Below are positions 7,701 to 14,378 of a DNA stretch of 18,719 bases, piece by piece (position 1 is the stretch's first letter; each line of letters opens with the position of its first letter). The DNA is taken from the NCBI GenBank assembly GCA_964567045.1, contig CAZMLE010000070.1:1-18719 (forward strand), written 5' to 3'. The stretch comes from JAFNGF01 sp964567045. GTDB lineage: Bacteria; Planctomycetota; Phycisphaerae; Sedimentisphaerales; Anaerobacaceae. A program made the translations under genes and the position numbers. The notes beneath the pieces are model-generated. The model was given only the letters and a program-made list of their open reading frames with translations, ran no database searches and was not told where the DNA came from.

Positions 7701-8267
7701 TTTACCGACATACACTTTGGCGTTTTTGTAGTTGAGCAAGTCATCCACGTGGTCAAAATGCAAATGGGTGATAAGGACATGGCCTATGTCTTCCGGCGTC
7801 AGACCAAATTTGCGGAGTTGGGCGGTGCAGGTCTCGTGCTCATTCTGGATAATCGGCTCGCGCAGCACGTGGGCGGCACCGCGGTTCATTTCATCGACGT
7901 TGCTGAGCCCCGCGTCAACTAATATAGGCTTTTCGCCGCCGAGGATGAGCCAGGCGTAAAGGGCAAAATCGTACGTCTCGGCATTATTGCCTTTGTGGAA
8001 GGCGTGATTGCCCGCAATCTTACACGTCCCATTTCGCAATGGATAGATGCGATATACGGGCGTGCCCTGCTGCATCGTGGTTTGTGCGACCGGCCCCTGC
8101 CTCCGCAGGGGTAAGCTTGCCCCCGCGTAGGCGGGGATCGGCTCAGCCGCAACTGCTGGCCAAGGCGCCGAGCAGACTACCAATGCTGCCAGCGCTAACT
8201 GGAACACAGATACCGATAGTTTGCCTGTTGCGGTGCAAGACAAATATGTTTCTCTTGTACCTGTCAT
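4707..8267 (-). CDS. Secreted fusion: two lactonase-like MBL domains plus glycoside-hydrolase-like region
   Basis: A 1186-residue exported protein. The ATG at 8267 is chosen for its AAGAGG site seven bases upstream and for the signal peptide it opens (hydrophobic core then PWPAVAA, cleavage near residue 41). MBL domain 1 (about 70-320) has HLHFDH at 168-173, His241 (GGHTPGS), Asp262 (LTGDT) and His303 (LPSHDP). MBL domain 2 (about 320-565) has HLHADH at 417-422, His490, Asp511 (ITGDV) and His551 (LPAHDP). Both keep the full zinc-ligand set and resemble N-acyl-homoserine-lactonase-family proteins. From about 575 a region like the accessory domain of GH20/GH67 enzymes (EGFVLRAV, GTRHAIYALMREL) leads into a TIM-barrel-like segment with RGMYTHQHWAYSYPY and WVIDSDPGGW. 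The substrate and GH family are unknown. The frame is clean throughout and ends in TGA. Confidence 0.85.
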   Translation of the reverse strand: MTGTRETYLSCTATGKLSVSVFQLALAALVVCSAPWPAVAAEPIPAYAGASLPLRRQGPVAQTTMQQGTPVYRIYPLRNGTCKIAGNHAFHKGNNAETYDFALYAWLILGGEKPILVDAGLSNVDEMNRGAAHVLREPIIQNEHETCTAQLRKFGLTPEDIGHVLITHLHFDHVDDLLNYKNAKVYVGKKEWEGATSAAPSWGHGRIMYEFSNEPSCRQRLVLVEDQEIFPGIESFWIGGHTPGSMAYRINTAHGKVVLTGDTVQLWANIEQNTPPGIFTSYEECMAAMKKIRDKADIVLPSHDPGTLDRWPPAPKGAPRYTIRAIKVGQCEVRGYITFQDSDSEQTSTFYLYVWVIEGGPKPIIVDTGPKYPQEFSKTTQRYIPGGVTQLPEQRTPEALKRHGIDPADVSHVIVTHLHADHYDYFDAFPNARFVVNRREYEEAAGQQPGGRDRLAPDVRKALNDRPDALQLVDDQEIVPGVRVLPLGCHTVGSQGVLVRTCMGPAIITGDVIYKYENIEKNRPTRSPDEHVCQQAMTRIRSLADIVLPAHDPLTLQRWPEGVIGAIPSPSRMPISALTLVTENSLGQPLGYAIEQLASFCRQSAQIDVRRSTAWEVDPGLTVLVGRSVVERYEPSVCTGIRWEELGSEGFVLRAVGHGRAKFVIAAGAMEMGTRHAIYALMRELDVGTLPPTLKTDMNVVEKPSFPLRGMYTHQHWAYSYPYALRTWKVEDWKRYVDILALMRVDLFQIWSMVGILPIPFSQEDEAFLARYPPVIDHARQNHGMEVWIGECANNMCEVRDLPPVAERDYFKAEILKDPGDPNQMAQLRAARAQFYKVCNNADGYWVIDSDPGGWRGSPASEFVDILMMSRELINRHTGLGSHAKLVYWMWFGWGNKTQSENWRDVVKELLQRSPEPWWLTVASPEHWKVADELNVYDRVVYYPYGAVEPEPSLPFTTVVPDALQKALDVPQRAGKVRGAMGNAQTPICQLPNIYYFTRALWNMELRDEPPKWAVRELARLIYPQKTELLAEAWLSLGDPKPRGADALADELETLQKNNQLGRPGPIGIKLFPDYGQVARDLAAQLRTHDAAMKFCTMVKDANAPDDRLLEQLTRYCLMSLAWRKHTGFRNYGTNGYDFFPVREAAHKRWWRDNRLDAQVQRELAASLKAQFEGWEVALIMDPLSR
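8094..8136. repeat. REP-like double GC hairpin inside a coding frame
   Basis: Two GC-rich hairpins in tandem. At 8094-8111 there are 7-bp arms (CCCCTGC/GCAGGGG) with a CTCC loop; at 8121-8136 there are 6-bp arms (CCCCGC/GCGGGG) with a GTAG loop. Nine bases containing AAGCTT separate them. The style matches dispersed REP-type palindromes. It is translated in frame as IPAYAGASLPLRRQGPV, immediately after the signal-peptide cleavage site of the lactonase/glycosidase fusion, where extra residues would be tolerated. Confidence 0.7.
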
Positions 8268-8353
8268 TCGTTGACCTCTTGTGAGCTTCATAATGTCCGT
8301 TCGCGTTTTGGATTCTCGATTGCCCAGTAAACGGTTACTCCGGGATATTCGCA

Positions 8354-8383
8354 ATTATAAGAGCGGCTGATTGCCCTGTTCAA
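8354..8383 (-). promoter_or_regulatory. Candidate promoter of the lactonase/glycosidase fusion gene
   Basis: Reading the minus strand: TTGAAC (8383-8378), an 18-base spacer, then TATAAT (8359-8354). The start would fall near 8347, leaving a leader of about 80 bases before the ATG at 8267. The -10 box is perfect and the -35 box matches five of six. The stretch 8268-8619 otherwise holds only an unrecognised 83-codon minus-strand frame (8539-8288) that this promoter would cut. Confidence 0.5.
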
Positions 8384-8619
8384 GTCTATTGATGATGGAA
8401 ATAGTTGTGAACTAATCCCAAAACAAGCGATTTTTTTAGCCTTAAATACTATGGAGTCGATAACTTTGTCTGGACATAACCTCCTTGTGCCAGCCGATTC
8501 GCTGGTTAACTCTGTCGCTTCAAGTTGTCGTTGTGTCATACAATTCTCGTTTCTGAAATTCTCAAAGGGCCAGCAGATATCGCAGCGTCCGTACTGCGAC
8601 TTCAAGTTGGCACTGCCTG

Positions 8620-9500
8620 TCACCCGTATGAATAACGCAATGCCCAAAAGCCACGGAAAAATACTTTCAGCCAACCATTCCAGGACAGCAGGCGATATAC
8701 AATCTTGCGTCCAGTTTTTACAATCTGACAGGGTAACTGGATAAAGGCATTGCGAAATCTCTTAAGCTCCGTCTTCAAAACCGACTGCTTGTGACGTTTA
8801 TGCTTTTGTTTCCACCGCTCATCTTCCGGAATAGGCAAACTCAGCTACGTCTTCAGATTGCAGGCGAATATTTTCATACTGCCGCTGTACTACAATCTGC
8901 TGCTTGACATTGCCTGGACGAGTTCTGGGTTCTGTCTTGACTTGATATTTGGCCGGACGCAAAAACGGCCTCCAAAGACCCTCAGGCAGGTTATCCGCTA
9001 TCTCTATCAAATTCGGCATCGCGTCAATGCCAAAGATAAGCCTTGCCCCTCTGGCATCCCAACGGTCTAAGTGCCGGGTCGAGAGATCGGTGTCACCCCG
9101 GATAAGTATCTTCCTGAAACCGTCGGCATCAATGATAGCTTCTTGGAAGAATTCCTCCGGCTGCTTCGTTTCTCAAGCGTTCCAGGTCCTCCAGACAGTC
9201 ACCATTACAGAGATTGTTTTTGGCGATGTTGCGGACATGATCGGATTCGTGGTATGGCAGATGTCGCTTCAGTAGTTGCAGTTTCTCATCGATGGCCTTT
9301 GCCAGTCCAGTTTGCCTTGCCAGAAGTTGGATATCGCCGATACCGCCATAAGATAGGCCCTGGACGCGATCGGCCATTTCATAATGTATGTTACTGGCTG
9401 CAAACATAGGTGCGGATTGCTCAGGCCAGGTTTTCTTGCGGAGCCGATATTGAATTCTTTGCTTGGGTTTTCTTAAGCTTGTTTGTATTTTGTTACTCAC
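8620..9500 (-). pseudogene. IS1380-family transposase, eroded by internal deletions
   Basis: Three blocks of one DDE transposase gene of the IS1380 family in order, in different frames. The N-terminal block (9500 to about 9180) starts at a GTG behind a perfect AAGGAGG site and contains MADRVQGLSYGGIGDIQLLA and HLPYHESDHVRNIA. The middle block (about 9160-8819) contains IIDADG joined directly to FRKILIRGDTDLSTRHLDRW, then IFGIDAMPNLIEIADNLPEG and EDVAEF. The C-terminal block (about 8838-8620) contains ERWKQKHKRHKQSVLKTE and CQIVKTGRKIVYRLLSWN. Family members are about 450 residues; here the segments after LERLRN, after IIDADG and after EDVAEF are missing, removing catalytic-core sequence. It cannot encode an active enzyme. 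Family recognition is strong. Confidence 0.85.
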
Positions 9501-9642
9501 TCGAAATGCCTCCTTGCATATTGGTATGGCCTTTCTGTTCTGTCTTTTAAAAAGCCTTTATATGCAGATATTCGGGGCGTTTCGAGCATTTTCATGAATC
9601 AAATCATGACAAAAACCAAATAATCACGCTTATATAGGGTAT
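8620..9642 (-). mobile_element. IS1380-type insertion sequence remnant (ends uncertain)
   Basis: This is the element carrying the broken transposase. The leader upstream of the GTG runs to about 9642, where the minus strand reads CCCTATATAAGCGTGATTAT, a plausible terminal sequence, but I found no matching inverted copy beyond 8620 and no target duplication. The right end is therefore unproven and may be deleted. The leader also holds a small CATGA/TCATG inverted repeat near 9594-9609. Confidence 0.5.
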
Positions 9643-9709
9643 AGTTCAAACTGGCACAATTTTTGGGGAGCATGCCATTTGTTCTTAACTGGGGTAGTTT
9701 TTGTAAGCA

Positions 9710-9991
9710 TCAGTAGTCACTGGGTAGCAGGCAGGTGACATGGCTGACATCGTCAATAAACCATAATCTTTCGCCATCAATTTCGAAGGCCTGCAGATAA
9801 TCCATGCCGCCTTTTTTGCTAACCTCTCTTTGAAGCAGGGTGTATGCTGCAAGAATTGCAGCCTCGCCGAACTTTGCTATGGCATTGCGTGTCGCCACGA
9901 ATCTTCCATCAAACCGGTATGTGCCATCTTTCTCTTGAGGCAGGAGCTTAATTGTGTTTTTGTCGGTTGGCTGTGTAAGTGGTGCGACCAT
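9710..9991 (-). CDS. Small accessory protein, function unknown
   Basis: A 93-residue protein that I do not recognise. The ATG at 9991 is chosen because a GGAGG site lies eight bases upstream; it starts MVAPLTQPTDKNTIKLLPQE. It is soluble and mixed alpha/beta, with a middle helix (NAIAKFGEAAILAAYTLLQRE) and a C-terminal part rich in aromatic and acidic residues (DGERLWFIDDVSH). There is no signal peptide, membrane helix or cysteine pattern. It lies 69 bases downstream of the other small gene on the same strand, so the two are probably co-transcribed. Such pairs are typical of mobile or accessory regions, which fits the neighbouring IS remnant. It ends in TGA. Confidence 0.7.
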   Translation of the reverse strand: MVAPLTQPTDKNTIKLLPQEKDGTYRFDGRFVATRNAIAKFGEAAILAAYTLLQREVSKKGGMDYLQAFEIDGERLWFIDDVSHVTCLLPSDY

Positions 9992-10060
9992 AATTCGTAC
10001 CTCCAACTAAAAGGGTTACCATTTTGTTCTTCTTTTCGAATTGCAGGTGGAGCTACAAGC

Positions 10061-10330
10061 TCATTGAGAGTCTATTTCAGGCTCTTCTGCTTGTCCCGGC
10101 TCTTTATGTTCCATCAGGTACTCAAATGCCTTCTGAAGGGCTGATATCGCTTTAGGAAGGTCATTTAAGCTAAGGCTGTTGGTTCCGTTCCATTGGCCAG
10201 TTTTGTCTTCGTACCTGACTTCAATCACTACCTTTGGCAGAGGGATCGCTCGGCCATTCTTCTGGATGGTGTTTCGAAATATAGAAGCGCTTACCGCTCC
10301 CACTTTAAAAACAGTTTCTGGTTTTGACAT
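10061..10330 (-). CDS. Small accessory protein of a mobile-region family
   Basis: An 89-residue protein. Residues 6-75 have a pattern I associate with small hypothetical proteins in accessory regions: KVGAVSASIFRNTIQKNGR, then VVIEVRYEDKTGQWNGTNSL, then a helix (LPKAISALQKAFEYLMEH). Strand-strand-strand-helix with a basic first half suggests a nucleic-acid or partner-binding fold, but this is only an inference. The C-terminal tail is acidic (EEPEIDSQ). The ATG at 10330 has only a weak purine-rich site (AAGCGG). The frame stays open for about 68 codons upstream, through the inverted-repeat leader, without a start codon. It is the first gene of a two-gene unit with 9710-9991. Confidence 0.65.
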   Translation of the reverse strand: MSKPETVFKVGAVSASIFRNTIQKNGRAIPLPKVVIEVRYEDKTGQWNGTNSLSLNDLPKAISALQKAFEYLMEHKEPGQAEEPEIDSQ

Positions 10331-10349
10331 TTTCCGCTTATTTCTTATC

Positions 10350-10380
10350 GATTGGATATTACCAATCAGTACGATCGTAC
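10350..10380. promoter_or_regulatory. Adjacent palindromes upstream of the small-gene pair
   Basis: GATTGG (10350-10355) and CCAATC (10362-10367) form an inverted repeat with a 6-base spacer. One base further is a perfect 12-bp palindrome, GTACGATCGTAC (10369-10380). A second perfect 12-bp palindrome, GGTTTATAAACC, lies at 10392-10403. All sit 20-75 bases upstream of the ATG at 10330, the position expected for operators. The regulator is unknown. Confidence 0.5.
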
Positions 10381-10384
10381 AAGG

Positions 10385-10549
10385 TGGTAGGGGTTTATAA
10401 ACCTTTTGGCTGATGCTGATAGATTCCAGGCCCAGAGAAGGCGCTAAATAAGCGACCTTTACGGGAGCGACTTTCAGTAAGACCTTCTCGATGGCCGCTA
10501 TTTGAAAATCAGCATCAGCAGCAAAATGTCGACGAGAAGGTTGCTACCA
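10385..10549 (-). ncRNA. Candidate structured leader with alternative pairings
   Basis: Nested inverted repeats: TGGTAG (10385-10390) with CTACCA (10544-10549); a perfect 12-bp pair at 10409-10420 with 10508-10519; GGCC (10429-10432) with GGCC (10493-10496); GAGAAGG (10435-10441) with CCTTCTC (10483-10489); and CGCT/AGCG at 10442-10445/10451-10454. CCTTCTCG (10483-10490) can instead pair with CGAGAAGG (10533-10540) over eight bases, so two folds are mutually exclusive. As a minus-strand leader of the small-gene pair this resembles an attenuator or riboswitch-like design. It could also be a MITE-like repeat or chance structure over a formerly coding frame. Confidence 0.4.
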
Positions 10550-11090
10550 GCGGTGAGAAAAAGAGGTCAAGAAAAGAATTGAATGAGGGGAAGGAATCTT
10601 GGGAGGAAGAACTCAGTTTATATGGCGTTGGCTAAGAAGAGCCTTTCAGCACTTTTGGCCTTTCAAGGTATTCCGCTTCTTCCAGGCCGGAATAAGCCAA
10701 ATTTAGAAGGCAAGGTGAATCCAGACTTTCAAGGCCACTTTGTTTATCCTGAGAGTGCTTTTTCTATCTGAGCTTTTGTCAGGATTGAAAGCAGCTTTTT
10801 AGGTTTGGATATTTTTGCCTTCAATGCATATAAGGAATTTGGAGTATTTAAACTTTTCGGTTTATGAACAGCCTGTAATAAGAGTCTTCGACCGTAGCAT
10901 CCCAAGTGGAATTCCGTCGACCGAGATTTTGTTTGTTGCTTTTGCTCCAGCCGCTGATTAGTAGCCAGAATGAGCCATCATAATCGATGCTATCTGCAAC
11001 GCCTCGGTATCCCGTGGCTGCTGAACCGTGATCAGGAAAGAGCATCTGGTAGTATCAGCTGCTAGCCGATGGACAAGCTCCACTATCTGC
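10550..11090. other. Intergenic stretch without a supported gene
   Basis: No recognisable gene was found. It holds a possible hairpin (TATTCCG at 10669-10675 with CGGAATA at 10688-10694, 12-base loop) and a repeated CTTTCAAGG. Open frames of 62-65 codons on either strand lack family resemblance and good ribosome sites. No clear intrinsic terminator was found for the surface-protein gene ending at 11091. Confidence 0.5.
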
Positions 11091-14000
11091 CTAACTCTTG
11101 TGTTTTTCTCTTCGCCTACAGGCATCCACCCAGCTAATCACTATCAACACGATAACAAAAGCTGCATATGGCAACACAAACTCGGCGATACTTCCTTCGT
11201 CAAGAGGTGACACTGAGCACCCGCCGCCGCCACCTCCTCCGCCTCCACCTGTTGGGGCTGCGCCGGCGCTGGCCCCGAAAATACCCAAGTGCATCGTATC
11301 GAATTGTACGGCATGTATTCCAGGAGCCACGTTGGGAGCAGTGTCGTCCAGGTGCCTTACGTTGGTTATGCCACTAGTGCTCCAAGCGCCAATTAGTGTG
11401 TTGTACCAATAGACGTGATAGATCGGCAAGCCGGGACAGTCATCAGCTGCATGCGGAATTGTTATGGTTACCGGCGCACTGAACTCTAATCCACTTGGAC
11501 CAAAGTCATAACATACTCCGAAGGCCCCGGACGGGAGTTCGGGGAGGTTCCTTACCTCGGAAATTGTGACACGTATATTGCTGGGCGTCGCTCCCGCCGG
11601 TATTTCAACAAGTACATCTGTTGCGTCATCAACATATCCGGTATTTGCACCATTGAGTTCGACAATTGTCTTTCCTCCAATCGTGGTGCTGGTTGTCGGC
11701 AAGGCCGGCCCAATCGTGGTTGCGCCCGCATAATAAATATCTTTATTCCCGCTCCTGTTATCCACCCACACAATATACGGGCATCCATCTTTATCAATGC
11801 CAATGACCGGGTATGTCTGCACGTTTGTTCCTGCATCGTCATTAGCAAGTATGTTGGTTCCGAAATCAGAACCCCTTTCCGCGAAATAAATGTCGATGTC
11901 TCCATTGTTGTCTACCACATTGCGGGCGTCTTGCCAACACGCCAGTACTTTTGCACTATTGGCGGTGCCACTGACCGCAATGCTCGGAGCCGCCTGGATG
12001 CTATCCGGTTCTTTTATGATGCTCGCCCCAGTAAGTGGTGTTGTGGCAAATCCGTCGGGAGTAGCTCCATAAAATATGCCCACGTTGCCGTTGGCATCAT
12101 CGACCCACAGCAAGTGCAACCCATTTCCAGAGGATTCACCTGTAATAACTGGACTTGATTGATTGCTATCACTTACTACTATGCTAACATTACTCCACGG
12201 CCCTGTAGCAGAATCAGCCCCAAAAATATCTGTGTCGGAGCCACTTCTCCCATCGGTCCAGACCACATACGCGATATTCGACGAGTCTATCGCGATCGCG
12301 GGCTCACTTTGGTTGTATTGGTCAACCGTTATGGGCATCGAAGACCAAGTAATTCCATTAGCATCACTACCTGAAGTAGCCACCCAGATATCTTTATTTC
12401 CGGCTTGGTCATCCTCCCAGACAATATACGCCTTATCGTTTGCGTCAATGGCGATTGCGGGGAATGTTTGGTCGCTCTCATTATTCGGGTCGCCTGCATT
12501 CACTTTCACAGGATTGGACCAGTTTGTTCCATCTACTGATGTAGAGGCGAATATATCCCATCTACCGCTGGGATCGTCGCCCTGCCAGACGACGTAGATC
12601 GTATCATCGTTGTCGATTGCAATAGCTGGATTTCTCTGGTAGTCGGCATCAGCAGTAACTTGAGCACTCAGATCAAATGTACTTGCACCTACTTGAAGCT
12701 TTCCTATATAAATATCGCTGTCACCGGCAGCAGTCGTCTGATCCCATACAACCCAGATATTTCCCGCCGAATCAGTAGCCGTGGCCGGGTGATCTTGAAC
12801 AAGCGCACCAGTGTCTGAGTTAACCTTGACGTTCTTTCCGAATTCCCGCATCACGGTATAGAAACAGTATGTTTGCGTCACACTGTTACCGACCTTGCCC
12901 ACCGCATTTACCACGACGTCCACCTTCTGTTCGTAGTCAAACAGCGTCAATGGCTGAAAAACAAATGTATAATCCGCTGGCGTCCCGGTACGTTTGCACA
13001 CACCTTTGACAGCCTGGCTGCTCGCTGTGGAGTCATATACGCCTTCTGGACTCTCGTTAGTACCATCGTAAATGAGGTCACCCTCAACCTGAATTGTGAC
13101 TGTTCCACCGCCGTATTCGACGCCGGAACCACCGTCAGTGATGTGCATCTGGATGATTGTATTTCTCGCAACCTGAAATGAATTCAGACCGGGTATGAGA
13201 CCCGATATCTGCGGAGGGGTCTCGTCATAGTCATTGACTATTGTGTAGGTGTGACTTACGTTTGTCCCCAACGTGGCATTCACAGGATTACTCAACGTGA
13301 CGATAACCGTCTCATTGCCCTCAACCAGTGAGTCATCCACAATAGTAATTTCGACATTCTCTGTAGTGTCCCCAGGTGAGAATGTCAGCGTTCCAGAAGC
13401 AAGCGCATAATCCACACCATCTCCGGTAGCTGTTCCACCGGTCACGGAATAATCCACTGTCACCGCCTGACTCGAAGCCGGGGTAAGCTCAACAGCCAAC
13501 GCTACCGGGCTAACGTCTTCGGAGCCACTTGAGCTAACAGCAGCAAATTCAACGACCGCGGTGGGGCCGACATCATTATCATTGATCATATAAGTATGAG
13601 TCGTTTTTGCGCCTAACGTTGCATTGTCAGGATCGCTCAATGTAATTACTACTGTCTCATCTTCCTCATGCAACGAGTCATCCGCAATAGTGATTTCAAC
13701 ATAGTTGATTGTCTCGTTCGGTTCGAATGTTAGAGTTCCAGCATCAAGTGTGTAATCTACCCCACCTCCGGTAGCCGTTCCTCCGGTCACAGAGTAATCA
13801 ACTGTCACAGTCTGGCCAGAGGCTGCAGAGAGATTAACTGCCAGCGTCGCTGGGCTAACGGTCTCAGAGGCACTTGAGCTGACGGTAGCAAATTCAACAG
13901 TCGGCATGGCATCATCATCGTTGATGGTGTAGGTATAACTGCCGTTTGCTCCTAATGTCGCATTCGTAGGACCGCTTAACGTGATGACGATTGTCTCGTC

Positions 14001-14189
14001 GGTCTCATCTAATGCGTCATCCATGACCTCTATTTCGATATTCTCTGTAGTGTCACCGGGAGAGAATGTCAAAGTGCCATTGTCAAGCGTATAATCCACA
14101 CCTCCACCGGTAGCTGTTCCTCCTGTCACTGAGTAATCGACCGTCACAGCCTGACCAGACGCCGCAGAAAGCTCAACGGCTAATGCCAC
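11091..14189 (-). CDS. Large surface protein: Calx-beta repeats, beta-propeller, ZU5-like domain, C-terminal anchor
   Basis: The main open part (1032 residues from the first possible start, GTG at 14189) of a longer extracellular protein. Three Calx-beta domains lie at residues 1-94, 95-207 and 209-324; the first really begins near 14243. They share TVDYSVTGGTATG and VTLS..NATLG..HTYTI.ND. An Ig-like region (325-450) follows. Next is a propeller-like array (about 450-830) of roughly seven repeats of the form PAIAIDxxxxxYVVWxDxRxGxxDI. A ZU5-like domain (833-972) contains VLVEIPAGATPSNIRVTISE and YDFGPSGLEFSAPVTI. The C-terminus is a sorting-signal-like tail: ten glycines, a Cys, a membrane helix (AEFVLPYAAFVIVLIVISWV) and a basic end. 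Adhesion or matrix function is inferred. Upstream it continues in the same frame, across a TGA at 14379, into SBBP repeats and then Fcl. Confidence 0.85.
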   Translation of the reverse strand: MALAVELSAASGQAVTVDYSVTGGTATGGGVDYTLDNGTLTFSPGDTTENIEIEVMDDALDETDETIVITLSGPTNATLGANGSYTYTINDDDAMPTVEFATVSSSASETVSPATLAVNLSAASGQTVTVDYSVTGGTATGGGVDYTLDAGTLTFEPNETINYVEITIADDSLHEEDETVVITLSDPDNATLGAKTTHTYMINDNDVGPTAVVEFAAVSSSGSEDVSPVALAVELTPASSQAVTVDYSVTGGTATGDGVDYALASGTLTFSPGDTTENVEITIVDDSLVEGNETVIVTLSNPVNATLGTNVSHTYTIVNDYDETPPQISGLIPGLNSFQVARNTIIQMHITDGGSGVEYGGGTVTIQVEGDLIYDGTNESPEGVYDSTASSQAVKGVCKRTGTPADYTFVFQPLTLFDYEQKVDVVVNAVGKVGNSVTQTYCFYTVMREFGKNVKVNSDTGALVQDHPATATDSAGNIWVVWDQTTAAGDSDIYIGKLQVGASTFDLSAQVTADADYQRNPAIAIDNDDTIYVVWQGDDPSGRWDIFASTSVDGTNWSNPVKVNAGDPNNESDQTFPAIAIDANDKAYIVWEDDQAGNKDIWVATSGSDANGITWSSMPITVDQYNQSEPAIAIDSSNIAYVVWTDGRSGSDTDIFGADSATGPWSNVSIVVSDSNQSSPVITGESSGNGLHLLWVDDANGNVGIFYGATPDGFATTPLTGASIIKEPDSIQAAPSIAVSGTANSAKVLACWQDARNVVDNNGDIDIYFAERGSDFGTNILANDDAGTNVQTYPVIGIDKDGCPYIVWVDNRSGNKDIYYAGATTIGPALPTTSTTIGGKTIVELNGANTGYVDDATDVLVEIPAGATPSNIRVTISEVRNLPELPSGAFGVCYDFGPSGLEFSAPVTITIPHAADDCPGLPIYHVYWYNTLIGAWSTSGITNVRHLDDTAPNVAPGIHAVQFDTMHLGIFGASAGAAPTGGGGGGGGGGCSVSPLDEGSIAEFVLPYAAFVIVLIVISWVDACRRREKHKS

Positions 14190-14243
14190 CGGACTAACGC
14201 CTTCAGAGCCACCCGAGCTAACCGAGTTGAAAGCTACAGTAGG
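13218..14243 (-). repeat. Three tandem Calx-beta units of about 340 bases
   Basis: Units at about 14243-13908, 13907-13569 and 13565-13218 are recognisably similar at DNA and protein level (for example VDYSVTGGTATG in each). They are tandem duplications of the domain, which in such proteins usually binds calcium; acidic clusters such as INDDD and VDDSLVEGNE are present. Confidence 0.85.
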
Positions 14244-14378
14244 TAAACCAGGTTCGCTTATGTTAAACTTAGCTAGAATGCAATCACCGGCATGACTACC
14301 ACCTTGAGCATCAGAACCGGAGCCACCAGCAAATGAGGCCTGATAGGCATTTTGGGTGGGCCAGCCGCTGCCATTACA

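Noticed and set aside
6480..7922. 480-codon plus-strand open frame
   Set aside because: It is antisense to the MBL domains, which carry complete zinc motifs; it has no recognisable domain and arises from codon bias of the real gene.
8288..8539. 83-codon minus-strand frame before the lactonase/glycosidase gene, with an ATGA overlap to an upstream ATG at 8291
   Set aside because: It has no family resemblance and a weak ribosome site; a good promoter lies inside it and the ATG at 8267 has the better ribosome site. It could still be real.
10583..10771. 62-codon plus-strand frame
   Set aside because: No homology, ribosome site or neighbour supports it.
10848..11045. 65-codon minus-strand frame downstream of the surface protein
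   Set aside because: Its composition is coding-like in part (DYDGSFWLLISGW), but no family, start or context supports it; it may be a remnant.
13218..14243. CRISPR-like or satellite repeat
   Set aside because: The periodicity of about 340 bases is explained by three Calx-beta protein domains in frame.
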